Assembly (NCBI GenBank): GCA_964473745.1
Contig: CAYYQE010000003.1
Location: forward strand, 22,141-86,140
DNA from: JABJMC01 sp964473745
GTDB lineage: Bacteria; Patescibacteriota; Gracilibacteria; UBA1369; UBA12473
DNA length: 64,000 bases
Reading direction: 5' to 3'
This document shows, piece after piece, positions 24,673 through 32,373 of the stretch. The translations under genes were made by a program, and so were the position numbers. The notes beneath the pieces were generated by a model. It was not told the origin of the DNA and did no database searches. It saw only the letters and a list, made by a program, of their open reading frames with translations. Within the stretch, counting starts at the first letter, position 1; each line of letters begins with the position of its first letter.

Positions 24673-25968
24673 TTATTTATCGTTTTTGTCGATTATTTTT
24701 ACAGTTGGCGCGTTTTTGTCCTTAACTTCTAGGCCTTCTTTATTTACCACAACTTGTTGAACGATGCCATACATTGTGGAAGTTCCCCAGTAAAGTCCGA
24801 CTCCAGCCGGGAGACTAGCGGTAAAGAACGCAATCATAACTGGCATAAGATATTTCATCATGCTGGTTGCCATTTGCATTTCGTCTTGCATGTCACCAGT
24901 TTTTTTAATTTTTTTGGAAACACTTTTGGTTCCCGCTTTTGCCTCTTTTTTCTTTTTAGCTCGGGACATGGCTAAATTCATTTGAATGAACTGTAAGCCT
25001 CCAACAATAAGTGGCAGCACAATAATATTTAGATCCATTAGTTCTAGGACTCCCAAAAAGTTTGTGTTCATGGCTTCAAAAGAAAAGCCATTGCCCACCG
25101 TAGCGTATAAAAGTTCAATTTTATCAATGTGTAGCCCTTCCCGGACCACATAATAAAGACCAATCAAAATAGGGAATTGAATGAATATCGGTAAGCAACT
25201 ACCAAAAGGAGTAACCTTATTACTTTTCCAAAGATTCATGGTTTCCATGGCCAGTTTTTCTTGATTGTCTTTGTACTTCTTTTTGATGGCTTCTAGTTTT
25301 GGTTGAAGTTCTTGCATTCTTTTTTGGGAACGCATCGCGCGTTGGGAGGGCACAAGCAAAATAGTTCGGATAATAAGCGTTAAAATAATAATGGCGAAAC
25401 CAAGGTTGTTCCCAGGCAGTACTTTAATAAGGAAAACCATGGTATTTAAAATCGGGCGATACACTCCTTGTAGCCAGAGATTTCCGAGAACAGTCCGAGA
25501 AACAATAGAAAACTCATTTGATTCAAAAACAACCATTTCTGGAGCGTCTCCTTCGCTGTCATAAACATAAGCCGGGACTTTAATATGATAGCGCCCGTAT
25601 TCTGAAAAAGCGCGATAAGCCCAGTTTTTGTAACTAACGTTGATTGATTCTGTTGGTTGAATTTCAAAAGCTTCTGCTTCGCAGGTTTCATCTTCAGCAA
25701 TTGGAATTTCAATCCAGTCAGAATTTACGTAGTGATAAACCTCAAAAAGTCGTTCTCCGCAAAAATCCGGCAGCATAATAACATCTTCAGTATTGTTTTG
25801 GAGTTTTAAAGAAATTTCTTTCCCTAAACGGTATTCGATTTTATTGGTGGAAACTCCTAAATCACTAGCCCCTAAGGTGGGTTCTATTTCGTTCTTTTTC
25901 CCCATATTCTGCGTAATCATCAGAATAGAAAGAAAAATTAAAATCCAGAGGAAGAATTTGTTTTTCAT
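24673..25968 (-). CDS. yidC: YidC/OxaA membrane protein insertase with N-terminal extracytoplasmic domain
   Basis: 431 residues. An N-terminal membrane segment (5-20) leads to an Ig-like extracytoplasmic domain of about 140 residues, with two cysteines (DFCGERL, DETCEAEA). The conserved insertase core of five membrane spans follows from about residue 180 (FAIIILTLIIRTILLVPSQR, TPFGSCLPIFIQFPILIGLY, MPVMIAFFTASLPAGVGLYW). The conserved basic residue sits in TLIIRTIL. Gram-positive YidC usually lacks such an N-terminal domain, and this one does not resemble the E. coli P1 domain. The role is insertion of membrane proteins, alone or with Sec. The ATG overlaps the rnpA stop (ATGA). Confidence 0.93.
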   Translation of the reverse strand: MKNKFFLWILIFLSILMITQNMGKKNEIEPTLGASDLGVSTNKIEYRLGKEISLKLQNNTEDVIMLPDFCGERLFEVYHYVNSDWIEIPIAEDETCEAEAFEIQPTESINVSYKNWAYRAFSEYGRYHIKVPAYVYDSEGDAPEMVVFESNEFSIVSRTVLGNLWLQGVYRPILNTMVFLIKVLPGNNLGFAIIILTLIIRTILLVPSQRAMRSQKRMQELQPKLEAIKKKYKDNQEKLAMETMNLWKSNKVTPFGSCLPIFIQFPILIGLYYVVREGLHIDKIELLYATVGNGFSFEAMNTNFLGVLELMDLNIIVLPLIVGGLQFIQMNLAMSRAKKKKEAKAGTKSVSKKIKKTGDMQDEMQMATSMMKYLMPVMIAFFTASLPAGVGLYWGTSTMYGIVQQVVVNKEGLEVKDKNAPTVKIIDKNDK

Positions 25969-26306
25969 GCTTTGAGTTGAGGGATTAGGGAGAGAAGGTC
26001 GGATTCTAAGTCAGAATAAGTTGCTTCTATAATAGCTTTTTTGGGCAGAATTAGAATGTCAAAGTAGTCTTTTTGAGGGAAGGCCCCTAAATTCAAGCGA
26101 ATAATTTCTTGAATTTGTCTTCGGAATCGATTTCTGGTGACGGCTTTATTAGATATTTTTGTGCTGATAATTACACTGAAACGATGATGGTCGTGCTGAT
26201 TTTTTATAAATCGTAGCACCATAAACTTCCCCATCGCTTTCTCGCCGTTTTTAAGGATGGATTCTGGTTTATCCTTTTTAGTTAGACGGCTTTTTCTTGA
26301 AAGCAT
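25965..26306 (-). CDS. rnpA: RNase P protein component
   Basis: 113 residues. The RNR signature is in NKAVTRNRFRRQIQEIIR, preceded by the strand RFSVIISTKIS. The protein binds the RNase P RNA and helps mature tRNA 5' ends. It starts 3 bp after rpmH and overlaps yidC by ATGA, the usual rpmH-rnpA-yidC order. The matching RNA gene is at about 51766-52168 in this window. Confidence 0.95.
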   Translation of the reverse strand: MLSRKSRLTKKDKPESILKNGEKAMGKFMVLRFIKNQHDHHRFSVIISTKISNKAVTRNRFRRQIQEIIRLNLGAFPQKDYFDILILPKKAIIEATYSDLESDLLSLIPQLKA

Positions 26307-26309
26307 AGT

Positions 26310-26438
26310 TTAAAGAGACAGTCTTTTGCGTCCTTTAGCACGACGTCTTTTCAGGAGTCTACGTCCTGTTTTTGAAGCCAGGCGTGACAGAAAACCGTGT
26401 TTTCGAGCGCGTCTACGTTTACTGAGTTTTTTAAGCAT
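26310..26438 (-). CDS. rpmH: ribosomal protein L34
   Basis: A 42-residue basic protein too short for ordinary length cut-offs. The body RRRARKHGFLSRLASKTGRR and LLKRRRAKGRKRLSL matches L34 closely. The N terminus MLKKLSK replaces the usual MKRTxQPS block. The start ATG at 26438 follows a strong promoter. It is part of the 50S ribosomal subunit and the first gene of the rpmH-rnpA-yidC-jag operon. In many bacteria this cluster adjoins dnaA and the origin, but neither is visible here: the divergent neighbour is a PP2C-like gene. Confidence 0.93.
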   Translation of the reverse strand: MLKKLSKRRRARKHGFLSRLASKTGRRLLKRRRAKGRKRLSL

Positions 26439-26473
26439 GGTTTTTTCGACTAATTGCCAAAATAAGCGTCCGG

Positions 26474-26502
26474 ATACTAACTGGTTTAAGAAAGAGAGTC
26501 AA
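26474..26502 (-). promoter_or_regulatory. rpmH operon promoter TTGACT-17-TAGTAT
   Basis: Reading the minus strand: TTGACT (26502-26497), 17-bp spacer, TAGTAT (26479-26474), 35 bases before the rpmH ATG. Confidence 0.75.
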
Positions 26503-26543
26503 CCAGTCTTGCTCACTTGAGTCTTTTTTAGTATGTTTGCCAC

Positions 26544-28562
26544 ATGTTTTTTCGTATCGCACATGAATTTCTAATGATCGGAAAGGAGTCCCTTGGTTTC
26601 TCCAAAAACTACTTTTATGAATGGGATGACGGAATGGGAGGGCCTCGTTCACAAATTTTCTTAAATTTTCGGATTGATTCAACAGAAATACCGGGAAGTG
26701 AAATTGGAGAATCAATTTTTGAAATCATAAAGAATTATTTTTTCCATGGTTTGGAGCGGGATGCTGCGGATCGGTTTGAAGACACTTTAAAAGAGGTAAA
26801 TGCGGAAATTCGTAAGAGGGAGGAAGAGTTAGGAATAAAGTTTGTACCTAATATGCATGTTGTGGTTGCCGCTATTTGGGGAGATTCTCTTTATCTTTCG
26901 CAACATGGCGAATCAGAGGCATATTTAATTCGTCGTCGTTTTGTGAGTACTGTTTCCGAAGGTTTGTCTGATCCAAAAAACAAAGATGAATTGTTTTCCA
27001 ATATTTCTAGTGGAGATTTGGGGTCTGGAGATTATTTATTATTCTGTTCTTCTCGGTTAGTGCGTTATATTACAAAATCAGATCTTGGAAAGCTGATTTC
27101 TGAGGAGCCATCCTTAAAAGTGGCGCTTTCTGCGATAAATGATGCGGTTTCGATTGATTTAATGGATCGAATGAATGTTTTGGGAGTTCATGTAGAAGGT
27201 GTTGTAGAAGAAGTGATTGAAGGAGAAGGTGCAGATTCAAAGGCTGGAGTTTCTAAATGGACCGAGAAATTACCGAAATTAGGAGCTTCAGTTAAGTTGC
27301 ATTTAGGAAAATTAATTCCAGCAAAAGGAGGCAAAAAAGAGCCGTTAGATGAAGCCCTTGCCGCTAGTAAAGAGATTAAGGCTAAGACAAAAGATGTTCT
27401 TGAAAGCGAGGAAAAGAAACCAGCTTTGTCTGATGTGGCGGATTTAATACAAGAATGGAAAGAACTTAAACGAGATAAAATTTTATTGGCCTTAATAGCC
27501 GTGGTAGTGATTTTGTTAGTGGGAATTTATATGGTTCGCCATCAGGGACAAAAGCAACAATTGCTTGAAGACTTAGAAGTTAAATTAACCACCGTAGAAC
27601 TCAATATTAATACGGCCCAAACGCAAGGTAGTTATGATAAGGAGTCAGCTACCGCGCTACTGGATGAAGGTGAAGAATTGGCTTTGGAAGTTTTAAATTC
27701 TGGTTATTTACGAGGGAAGGCCAGTGAATATTTGGGGGAAATTGAGGAGCAGCGAGATTATTTAGATAACGTAACGCGCATTGAATCGCCGACAACGTTT
27801 GTTGATTTTTCCGTGAGTTATCCGACTATAAATGCGTTGGGAATGGTGCCATTCAAGGATCGTTATTATGTTTATACTTACAACCAGCTCTATGAAGTTG
27901 TTTTGGGTGATATTCAAGCGCCGCTTGAAATTGATGCCGATGAAGTGGTGATTGATGCGGTTTATTTTGAAGAAGATGAATCGATTTTGTTTTTGACTAA
28001 ATCAAATCGAATTATTGAATTTAAAGATGATCAATTTTCGTTTGTGGACACTGATGATGGGGCTTGGCACGCGGCCGTGGATTTAGAAGTTTATAATAGT
28101 CGAATTTATTTGCTTGATTCTAGTCAGGGACAGATTTGGCGATATTATCAGCAGCGAAATGGTTATAGTGGAGCTGATGCTTATGTGACGGATGGAACTG
28201 ATTTAACTGATGCGCTTTCTTTGGCGATAGATGGTTTTGTTTTTGTTTTGGATGATGAAGGAGATCTTACTAAATTTTTGAGTGGGGAATCGGTTGAGTA
28301 TTCAATAAAAAACATACCAACCACTGATCTTTCTGGTGCTATTAAGGTTTACACAGAATTTGAAATGTTCCAGGTGTTTGTATTGGATGCGGCAGGAAAT
28401 AGGGTGTTGATATTTAATAAGGACTCTCGTACCGGGAATTTAGCTTATTCGAGCCAGTATGTGATTGAAACCGAAGAGCCGCTTAAAGGTGTTTACGCGG
28501 ATAAGGAGGCCGGACGAGTTTATGTAGTGGGGGACACGAAAGTATTCGAGATTACCTATTAA
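26544..28562 (+). CDS. PP2C-like domain, transmembrane segment and beta-propeller-like C-terminal domain
   Basis: 672 residues. The N-terminal 230 resemble a PP2C-type fold (DSLYLSQHGESEAYLIRR; SGDYLLFCSSRLVRYITKSD), but the usual set of metal-binding Asp motifs is not clear, so it may be a pseudophosphatase. A lysine-rich linker leads to one transmembrane span (about 312-331, LLALIAVVVILLVGIYMV), then a short coiled coil. The C-terminal region of about 250 residues has repeating strands (YVYTYNQLYEVVL, IYLLDSSQGQIWRYY, VFVLDAAGNRVLIFN) like a propeller outside the membrane. The layout suggests a receptor linking an external sensor to an internal phosphatase-like module. This is inference. 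The stop overlaps the convergent deaminase gene. Confidence 0.6.
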   Translation: MFFRIAHEFLMIGKESLGFSKNYFYEWDDGMGGPRSQIFLNFRIDSTEIPGSEIGESIFEIIKNYFFHGLERDAADRFEDTLKEVNAEIRKREEELGIKFVPNMHVVVAAIWGDSLYLSQHGESEAYLIRRRFVSTVSEGLSDPKNKDELFSNISSGDLGSGDYLLFCSSRLVRYITKSDLGKLISEEPSLKVALSAINDAVSIDLMDRMNVLGVHVEGVVEEVIEGEGADSKAGVSKWTEKLPKLGASVKLHLGKLIPAKGGKKEPLDEALAASKEIKAKTKDVLESEEKKPALSDVADLIQEWKELKRDKILLALIAVVVILLVGIYMVRHQGQKQQLLEDLEVKLTTVELNINTAQTQGSYDKESATALLDEGEELALEVLNSGYLRGKASEYLGEIEEQRDYLDNVTRIESPTTFVDFSVSYPTINALGMVPFKDRYYVYTYNQLYEVVLGDIQAPLEIDADEVVIDAVYFEEDESILFLTKSNRIIEFKDDQFSFVDTDDGAWHAAVDLEVYNSRIYLLDSSQGQIWRYYQQRNGYSGADAYVTDGTDLTDALSLAIDGFVFVLDDEGDLTKFLSGESVEYSIKNIPTTDLSGAIKVYTEFEMFQVFVLDAAGNRVLIFNKDSRTGNLAYSSQYVIETEEPLKGVYADKEAGRVYVVGDTKVFEITY

Positions 28563-29032
28563 ACGTCAAAAGGCTTAGGTAGGGTGTCGTATTCTTTGGC
28601 GTGAATAAGTTCAATGCCATGTTTTTTGAAAGGATCGAATTGTGGGAGGACGTCAGGATAACCACGCACATAAACAACGCGTTTTATGTCTGCCGAAACA
28701 ATTAAACATTCGCAAATGCGGCAAGGGTGTGTGGTGACGTAAATAGTAGTGTCTTGGGTGGGGATTTGGTCTTTAGCGGCCTGAGAGATCAAATATTGCT
28801 CAGCGCAGAGCCCATAGCAAATTTCGCGATTTGAACCTGATGGGGTGTTGCGAATATCGCGAATGCAGCCGATTTTTTTGCAGTCGAATTTAGGGAGAGA
28901 ATTATTGTGGCTTTCGATAAGAATTTCTCCGTCTTTGGCTAAAATAGAAGCCACGCTAGCGCGGAGGCAGGTGGAGTTAGGAGTGATTTCAATAAGTCTT
29001 TTGAGGACTTTGTGGTCGTTTTTGGTGAGCAT
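28559..29032 (-). CDS. cytidine/deoxycytidylate deaminase family protein
   Basis: 157 residues. The zinc-site motifs are GLCAEQYLI (Cys-Ala-Glu) and HPCRICECLI (PCxxC), as in dCMP and cytidine deaminases. The sequence ADIKRVVYVRGYPD fits the ComEB/dCMP deaminase group. The likely reaction is hydrolytic deamination of a cytosine nucleotide or nucleoside in pyrimidine salvage; the exact substrate is not decided. An extended -10 (TGCTAAAAT) sits 6 bases before the ATG, suggesting a leaderless mRNA. It converges with and overlaps the preceding gene by 4 bp at the stop codons. Confidence 0.85.
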   Translation of the reverse strand: MLTKNDHKVLKRLIEITPNSTCLRASVASILAKDGEILIESHNNSLPKFDCKKIGCIRDIRNTPSGSNREICYGLCAEQYLISQAAKDQIPTQDTTIYVTTHPCRICECLIVSADIKRVVYVRGYPDVLPQFDPFKKHGIELIHAKEYDTLPKPFDV

Positions 29033-29038
29033 GTTGGC

Positions 29039-29047
29039 ATTTTAGCA
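29039..29047 (-). promoter_or_regulatory. extended -10 (TGCTAAAAT) 6 nt before the deaminase start
   Basis: On the minus strand TAAAAT is preceded by TGC, an extended -10, and is followed by 6 bases and the ATG at 29032. There is no -35 at the usual distance. Confidence 0.5.
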
Positions 29048-29086
29048 TGGGGCGGGGAGTCCTGGGTAGTGTGTCTTTTTGTATAG

Positions 29087-29164
29087 GTACAATAGCTTGA
29101 CTGGTATGACATATTTGAATCTGGCGAAATCGTGTTGTGTCAAACGTAACGTACGATAAGGAGG
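29087..29164 (+). repeat. diverged direct repeat, copy A
   Basis: Begins GTACAATAGCTTGACTGG and contains AAATCG, then TGTCAAACG, then ACGTACGATAAGG. Copy B lies 157 bp downstream. The first 26 bases match copy B at about 21 positions, with shorter matching blocks afterwards. No gene is visible in the interval 29033-29330. Confidence 0.5.
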
Positions 29165-29243
29165 GGTTTTTGGAGTGTTAAAATTAATTTTATCGAATTA
29201 TAAATCACGAGAAACATGAGTTAATCTTTTGCCTAGCCCCCTC

Positions 29244-29325
29244 GTACCATAGCTTGACAGGAATAACACCTTTCCAGATAGGCTCAAATCGACATGTCAA
29301 ATGTTTGGTACATGTACGAAAAGGG
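29244..29325 (+). repeat. diverged direct repeat, copy B
   Basis: Begins GTACCATAGCTTGACAGG and contains CAAATCG, then TGTCAAATG, then GTACGAAAAGGG, in the same order as copy A. It ends just before the acetyltransferase stop codon. Confidence 0.5.
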
Positions 29326-29330
29326 ATATC

Positions 29331-29843
29331 TTACAGCTCAATCCAGAATCTCATTTTTGAGGGGAGGTCGCCTTTTTGTTCGAATTCTCCTTCTAAAATC
29401 CCATTGTTCCTTTCAATGATTTTGAGAGAGGGGACATTATTGTTATCACAAGTGATAAGGGCTCGGGTTAGGCCTATTTTTTTAGCTTTGGGAAGGGCAA
29501 GCCCTAACATTTTTGTTCCATAGCCTTGGCGTCGTTTGGAAGGACGAATGGAATAGCCAATATGGCCGCCGATGTTAAGGAGAAAATCATTAAGTTCATG
29601 GCGAATGTTGATGTGGCCGATAAATTCATCTCCATCAATAAGCCAGTAAGTGGTGGAGGGAACCCAGTTTGGGGGGAGATCGATCCCTTTGGAATGGTTT
29701 AGGATTCGTTCAATATAGGCCTCAATAGTATCGGGCATATAATCAGAAAAACGCCAAAAACCTTGGTCGCCTTCATCTTCAAATTCAGAAATAGCGTCTA
29801 AAAAAGTGTTTTGATGTTTTTGGGAGGGGATTACGAGTTCCAT
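29331..29843 (-). CDS. GNAT family N-acetyltransferase
   Basis: 170 residues. The acetyl-CoA-binding motif A is visible in HIGYSIRPSKRRQGYGTKML (RRQGYG). The strand YWLIDGDEFIGHINIRH and the later block LITCDNNNVPSLKIIERN complete a GNAT fold of the RimJ-like group. The acceptor could be a protein N terminus or a small amine; the sequence does not tell. It follows the isomerase gene by 21 bp on the same strand and could be its operon partner. Confidence 0.8.
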   Translation of the reverse strand: MELVIPSQKHQNTFLDAISEFEDEGDQGFWRFSDYMPDTIEAYIERILNHSKGIDLPPNWVPSTTYWLIDGDEFIGHINIRHELNDFLLNIGGHIGYSIRPSKRRQGYGTKMLGLALPKAKKIGLTRALITCDNNNVPSLKIIERNNGILEGEFEQKGDLPSKMRFWIEL

Positions 29844-29864
29844 TTTGTTTTTGTTGGGGGATGA

Positions 29865-30731
29865 TTAAAACATCCAGGGGTAGGCGTTTTTAACTTCAGT
29901 GATTAAAGCTTCTGGTTTGTAGATGCCTAATTCACAAATAACACCGGTAATATCGTCGGGATCAGAGACTTCAAAGGCTGGATTATGAATTTTTACGCCT
30001 TTGGGGGCATCTGGCCAAACTTCGGCAGGATCGCGTTCTTCAATTTCTTCTTCCACTCCAAACACGGTCTCGGGATTGAGTTTCCAGGAATTGGTGCAAG
30101 TGTAAGAAGGAACATCATATTTTTGGGCGAATTCTAGCATTTGGGGGGTGCCAATTTTGTTAATTACTTTTCCCTCCGCAGATAGAGAGTCGCAGCCAAA
30201 AAGAAATAAGTCAGCTTCTTTCATGGCCAGGCGAGCGCCAGAATCCACAAAATGCTCAACTGGGATGCCATGGCTGGCAATAGCTTCAGCGGTGATGCGT
30301 CCTTGGTAGCGAGGGCGAGTTTCGGTGTTGTAAACCGTAAAACGTTTGCCTTGTTCCCAGGCTTTAATAATGCAGCCTTCACTGGTAGAGGAGTGGCAGT
30401 GTGTGATTACAATCATGCCGTCGTGGATTTTGTTAGCACCGTATTCCGAAATTTTCTCTTTGGATTCTTGGAAATATTTGAGAACTTCTTCGGTGACGTT
30501 GGGATTGTCTTGGTAGTTTGAAAGGCAAAATTTGAGAGCGTTACGCAAGCCAGGTTCGGTTGCGCGCGCCGCTATTAGTTTTTGTGCTGCTGTTTCGAGG
30601 GCGGCATGGTCTGCGCCTTGTTCTAGCTTAGATGCCCACGCCTTTACAGCGGCGCGCGCAATGCGTTCTGCTCCTTGAATCTCTAAGCTTTTAATTTTCG
30701 CAACGGTGTCATCAAGATCTAGTGTTTCCAT
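29865..30731 (-). CDS. ribose-1,5-bisphosphate isomerase (eIF2B-alpha-like)
   Basis: 288 residues of the eIF2B/MtnA superfamily. The cysteine in MIVITHCHSSTSEG and the aspartate in LFLFGCDSLSAEG correspond to the catalytic pair of archaeal R15P isomerase. NTETRPRYQGRITA is the substrate-loop signature. It converts ribose-1,5-bisphosphate to ribulose-1,5-bisphosphate in the AMP pathway, which RuBisCO completes in Archaea and many Patescibacteria. It lies 5 bp after AMP phosphorylase, which makes the substrate precursor. No RuBisCO gene is in the window. Confidence 0.9.
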   Translation of the reverse strand: METLDLDDTVAKIKSLEIQGAERIARAAVKAWASKLEQGADHAALETAAQKLIAARATEPGLRNALKFCLSNYQDNPNVTEEVLKYFQESKEKISEYGANKIHDGMIVITHCHSSTSEGCIIKAWEQGKRFTVYNTETRPRYQGRITAEAIASHGIPVEHFVDSGARLAMKEADLFLFGCDSLSAEGKVINKIGTPQMLEFAQKYDVPSYTCTNSWKLNPETVFGVEEEIEERDPAEVWPDAPKGVKIHNPAFEVSDPDDITGVICELGIYKPEALITEVKNAYPWMF

Positions 30732-30736
30732 AAGGA

Positions 30737-32233
30737 TTATTTAATTGTGTAGGGTTTGTCTTTGATTGCAAACTCAAGTGCGGTTTTCATGGTTTCTCTA
30801 CTGTCGGAATAAATGGTGAAAAGCACATCGCCTTTTTTGACTTTATCGCCTAGTTTTTTCTCGAGCCATAGACCAGATCCAGCAGATTTAGGAGCTCCGG
30901 CCATTCGGGCGACTCTTGCTACCATTTTGTTGTTAACGTGTGAGACTTTGCCATTTTTGTCGGCTTTAACGTCTTTTTTAAGACGGCCAACTTTAGGAGT
31001 TAAAGTTTTTTTGCCTTGAGCTTCAATGATTTCGATCATTTTTTTGTAAGCTGCCCCAGAATTTATTTGTTTTTGAGCTAACGCTTCTCCTTGGCCTTTT
31101 TTGGCTTTGCCACACATTTCTAGCAAAATCCCAGCCATTTCAACGGCTTTTTTGCTGAGATCTTTTGAGGCGCCAGTACCACCACGAAGAGTGTTTAGCA
31201 CATCAAGAGCCTCGAGCGAAGGTCCAATCCCATGCCCAATCGGTTCTTCCCCGTCGCTGAGAATAACTTTGACCTTCATTCCTAACATCCGGCCAATATT
31301 TTCAAACCGTTTTTTAAGCTGCATCCCATCTTTCTTTTTCTTGATTTTAACTTGATCGCCAACCGGAATATCAATCAGAACATGATTTGAACCAGCGGAG
31401 AATTTTTTGGCCATAATCGAAGCGAGCAACATGCCTTGCGGATCTAGACTTAACGGATGACGGACCTTAATCATTTTGTCGTCCGCAGCAGCCAGGTCAA
31501 CACCGCCACCCCAGGCAATAAATCCACCAGTTTTTTTAGCGATTTTCATTAGTTCCGGAGCCTCAATCGCTACTTCACACAAGGTTTCCATGGTGTCAGC
31601 TGTCCCTGCCGGCGAAGTAATCGCACGGGAAGAAGTTTTGGGCATCGTGAGCCCAAGAGATGTACAAATTGGAATAATCACCATTGTGGTTCTATTTCCT
31701 GGAACACCACCAATACAATGTTTATCTAGCACGATTTTTCCTTTCCCAAAATTTAATTTACTCCCGTGTTTTACAATCGCTTTAGTTAGATCTACTGTTT
31801 CGCGATCATTTAAACCATGAATCATGGCCCCAGATACAAAATAAGCCATTTCTACGGATGAAAGGTCCTCTGCTACCACGTCTCTAATAATTTCATCAAT
31901 TTTTTTGGCATTTAATTTTTTGCCAAGTAGTTTTTCACGGATATAAAGCACAGAAACTGGTTTAGAGGTTCGATTCACGATTACGCGATCGCCTCGTTTG
32001 ATTTTTAGTTTTTCGTAAGTGTCGATAAAAAGACCAATTTGATCTTTGCGGAATCCTTTTTCTGAAATATCTAAAATAGCGTTTAATTCGCGTTTTTCTT
32101 TTCCTTTTCCAACCATAAGTTCAATACGATCTCCAGGGTGAAGGTCTAACTTATGAGCGGTGTCTTCATGAAGAACAGCAACCCATTGGTTGCCAGTTTT
32201 AATTGGAATTTTGGTTGGTATTAGTTTTAGCAT
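30737..32233 (-). CDS. AMP phosphorylase
   Basis: 498 residues: an N-terminal extension of about 85 residues with a small barrel-like domain (WVAVLHEDTAHKLDLHPGDR), then the pyrimidine/thymidine phosphorylase fold (KIVLDKHCIGGVPGNRTTM, TSSRAITSPAGTADTMETL). The N-terminal domain and the sequence KHCIGGVPGNRT distinguish archaeal-type AMP phosphorylase from ordinary DeoA. Reaction: AMP plus phosphate gives adenine plus ribose-1,5-bisphosphate. It is the first gene of an operon with R15P isomerase (5-bp gap) and perhaps the acetyltransferase. It has its own promoter, TTGAAA-17-TAAAAT. Confidence 0.92.
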   Translation of the reverse strand: MLKLIPTKIPIKTGNQWVAVLHEDTAHKLDLHPGDRIELMVGKGKEKRELNAILDISEKGFRKDQIGLFIDTYEKLKIKRGDRVIVNRTSKPVSVLYIREKLLGKKLNAKKIDEIIRDVVAEDLSSVEMAYFVSGAMIHGLNDRETVDLTKAIVKHGSKLNFGKGKIVLDKHCIGGVPGNRTTMVIIPICTSLGLTMPKTSSRAITSPAGTADTMETLCEVAIEAPELMKIAKKTGGFIAWGGGVDLAAADDKMIKVRHPLSLDPQGMLLASIMAKKFSAGSNHVLIDIPVGDQVKIKKKKDGMQLKKRFENIGRMLGMKVKVILSDGEEPIGHGIGPSLEALDVLNTLRGGTGASKDLSKKAVEMAGILLEMCGKAKKGQGEALAQKQINSGAAYKKMIEIIEAQGKKTLTPKVGRLKKDVKADKNGKVSHVNNKMVARVARMAGAPKSAGSGLWLEKKLGDKVKKGDVLFTIYSDSRETMKTALEFAIKDKPYTIK

Positions 32234-32259
32234 GTTTCAAAAGGTTATATACTCCTGTT

Positions 32260-32288
32260 ATTTTAACACATTTTGCGTGTTTTTTCAA
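32260..32288 (-). promoter_or_regulatory. AMP phosphorylase promoter TTGAAA-17-TAAAAT
   Basis: Minus strand: TTGAAA (32288-32283), 17-bp spacer, TAAAAT (32265-32260), 26 bases before the ATG at 32233. Confidence 0.7.
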
Positions 32289-32317
32289 CTCACATTAATA
32301 AGAGTAAGGGGGTGTGC

Positions 32318-32347
32318 TTGACAGGTTGTTGTATTTGCAGTTAGAAT
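32318..32347 (+). promoter_or_regulatory. promoter TTGACA-18-TAGAAT with C-rich leader
   Basis: TTGACA (32318-32323) and TAGAAT (32342-32347). The short leader to the ATG at 32374 contains AACCACCCACCCC, a C-rich feature seen upstream of other orphan genes in this window. Divergent from the AMP phosphorylase promoter. Confidence 0.7.
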
Positions 32348-32373
32348 TGGCTCCAAATTTAACCACCCACCCC

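Noticed and set aside
26439..26543. Replication origin next to rpmH
   Set aside because: The 105-bp gap holds the rpmH promoter but no DnaA-box cluster or AT-rich unwinding region, and dnaA is not the neighbour.
29033..29330. tRNA or small gene in the repeat-containing gap
   Set aside because: No cloverleaf, TTCRA loop or open frame with a credible start could be found by eye.
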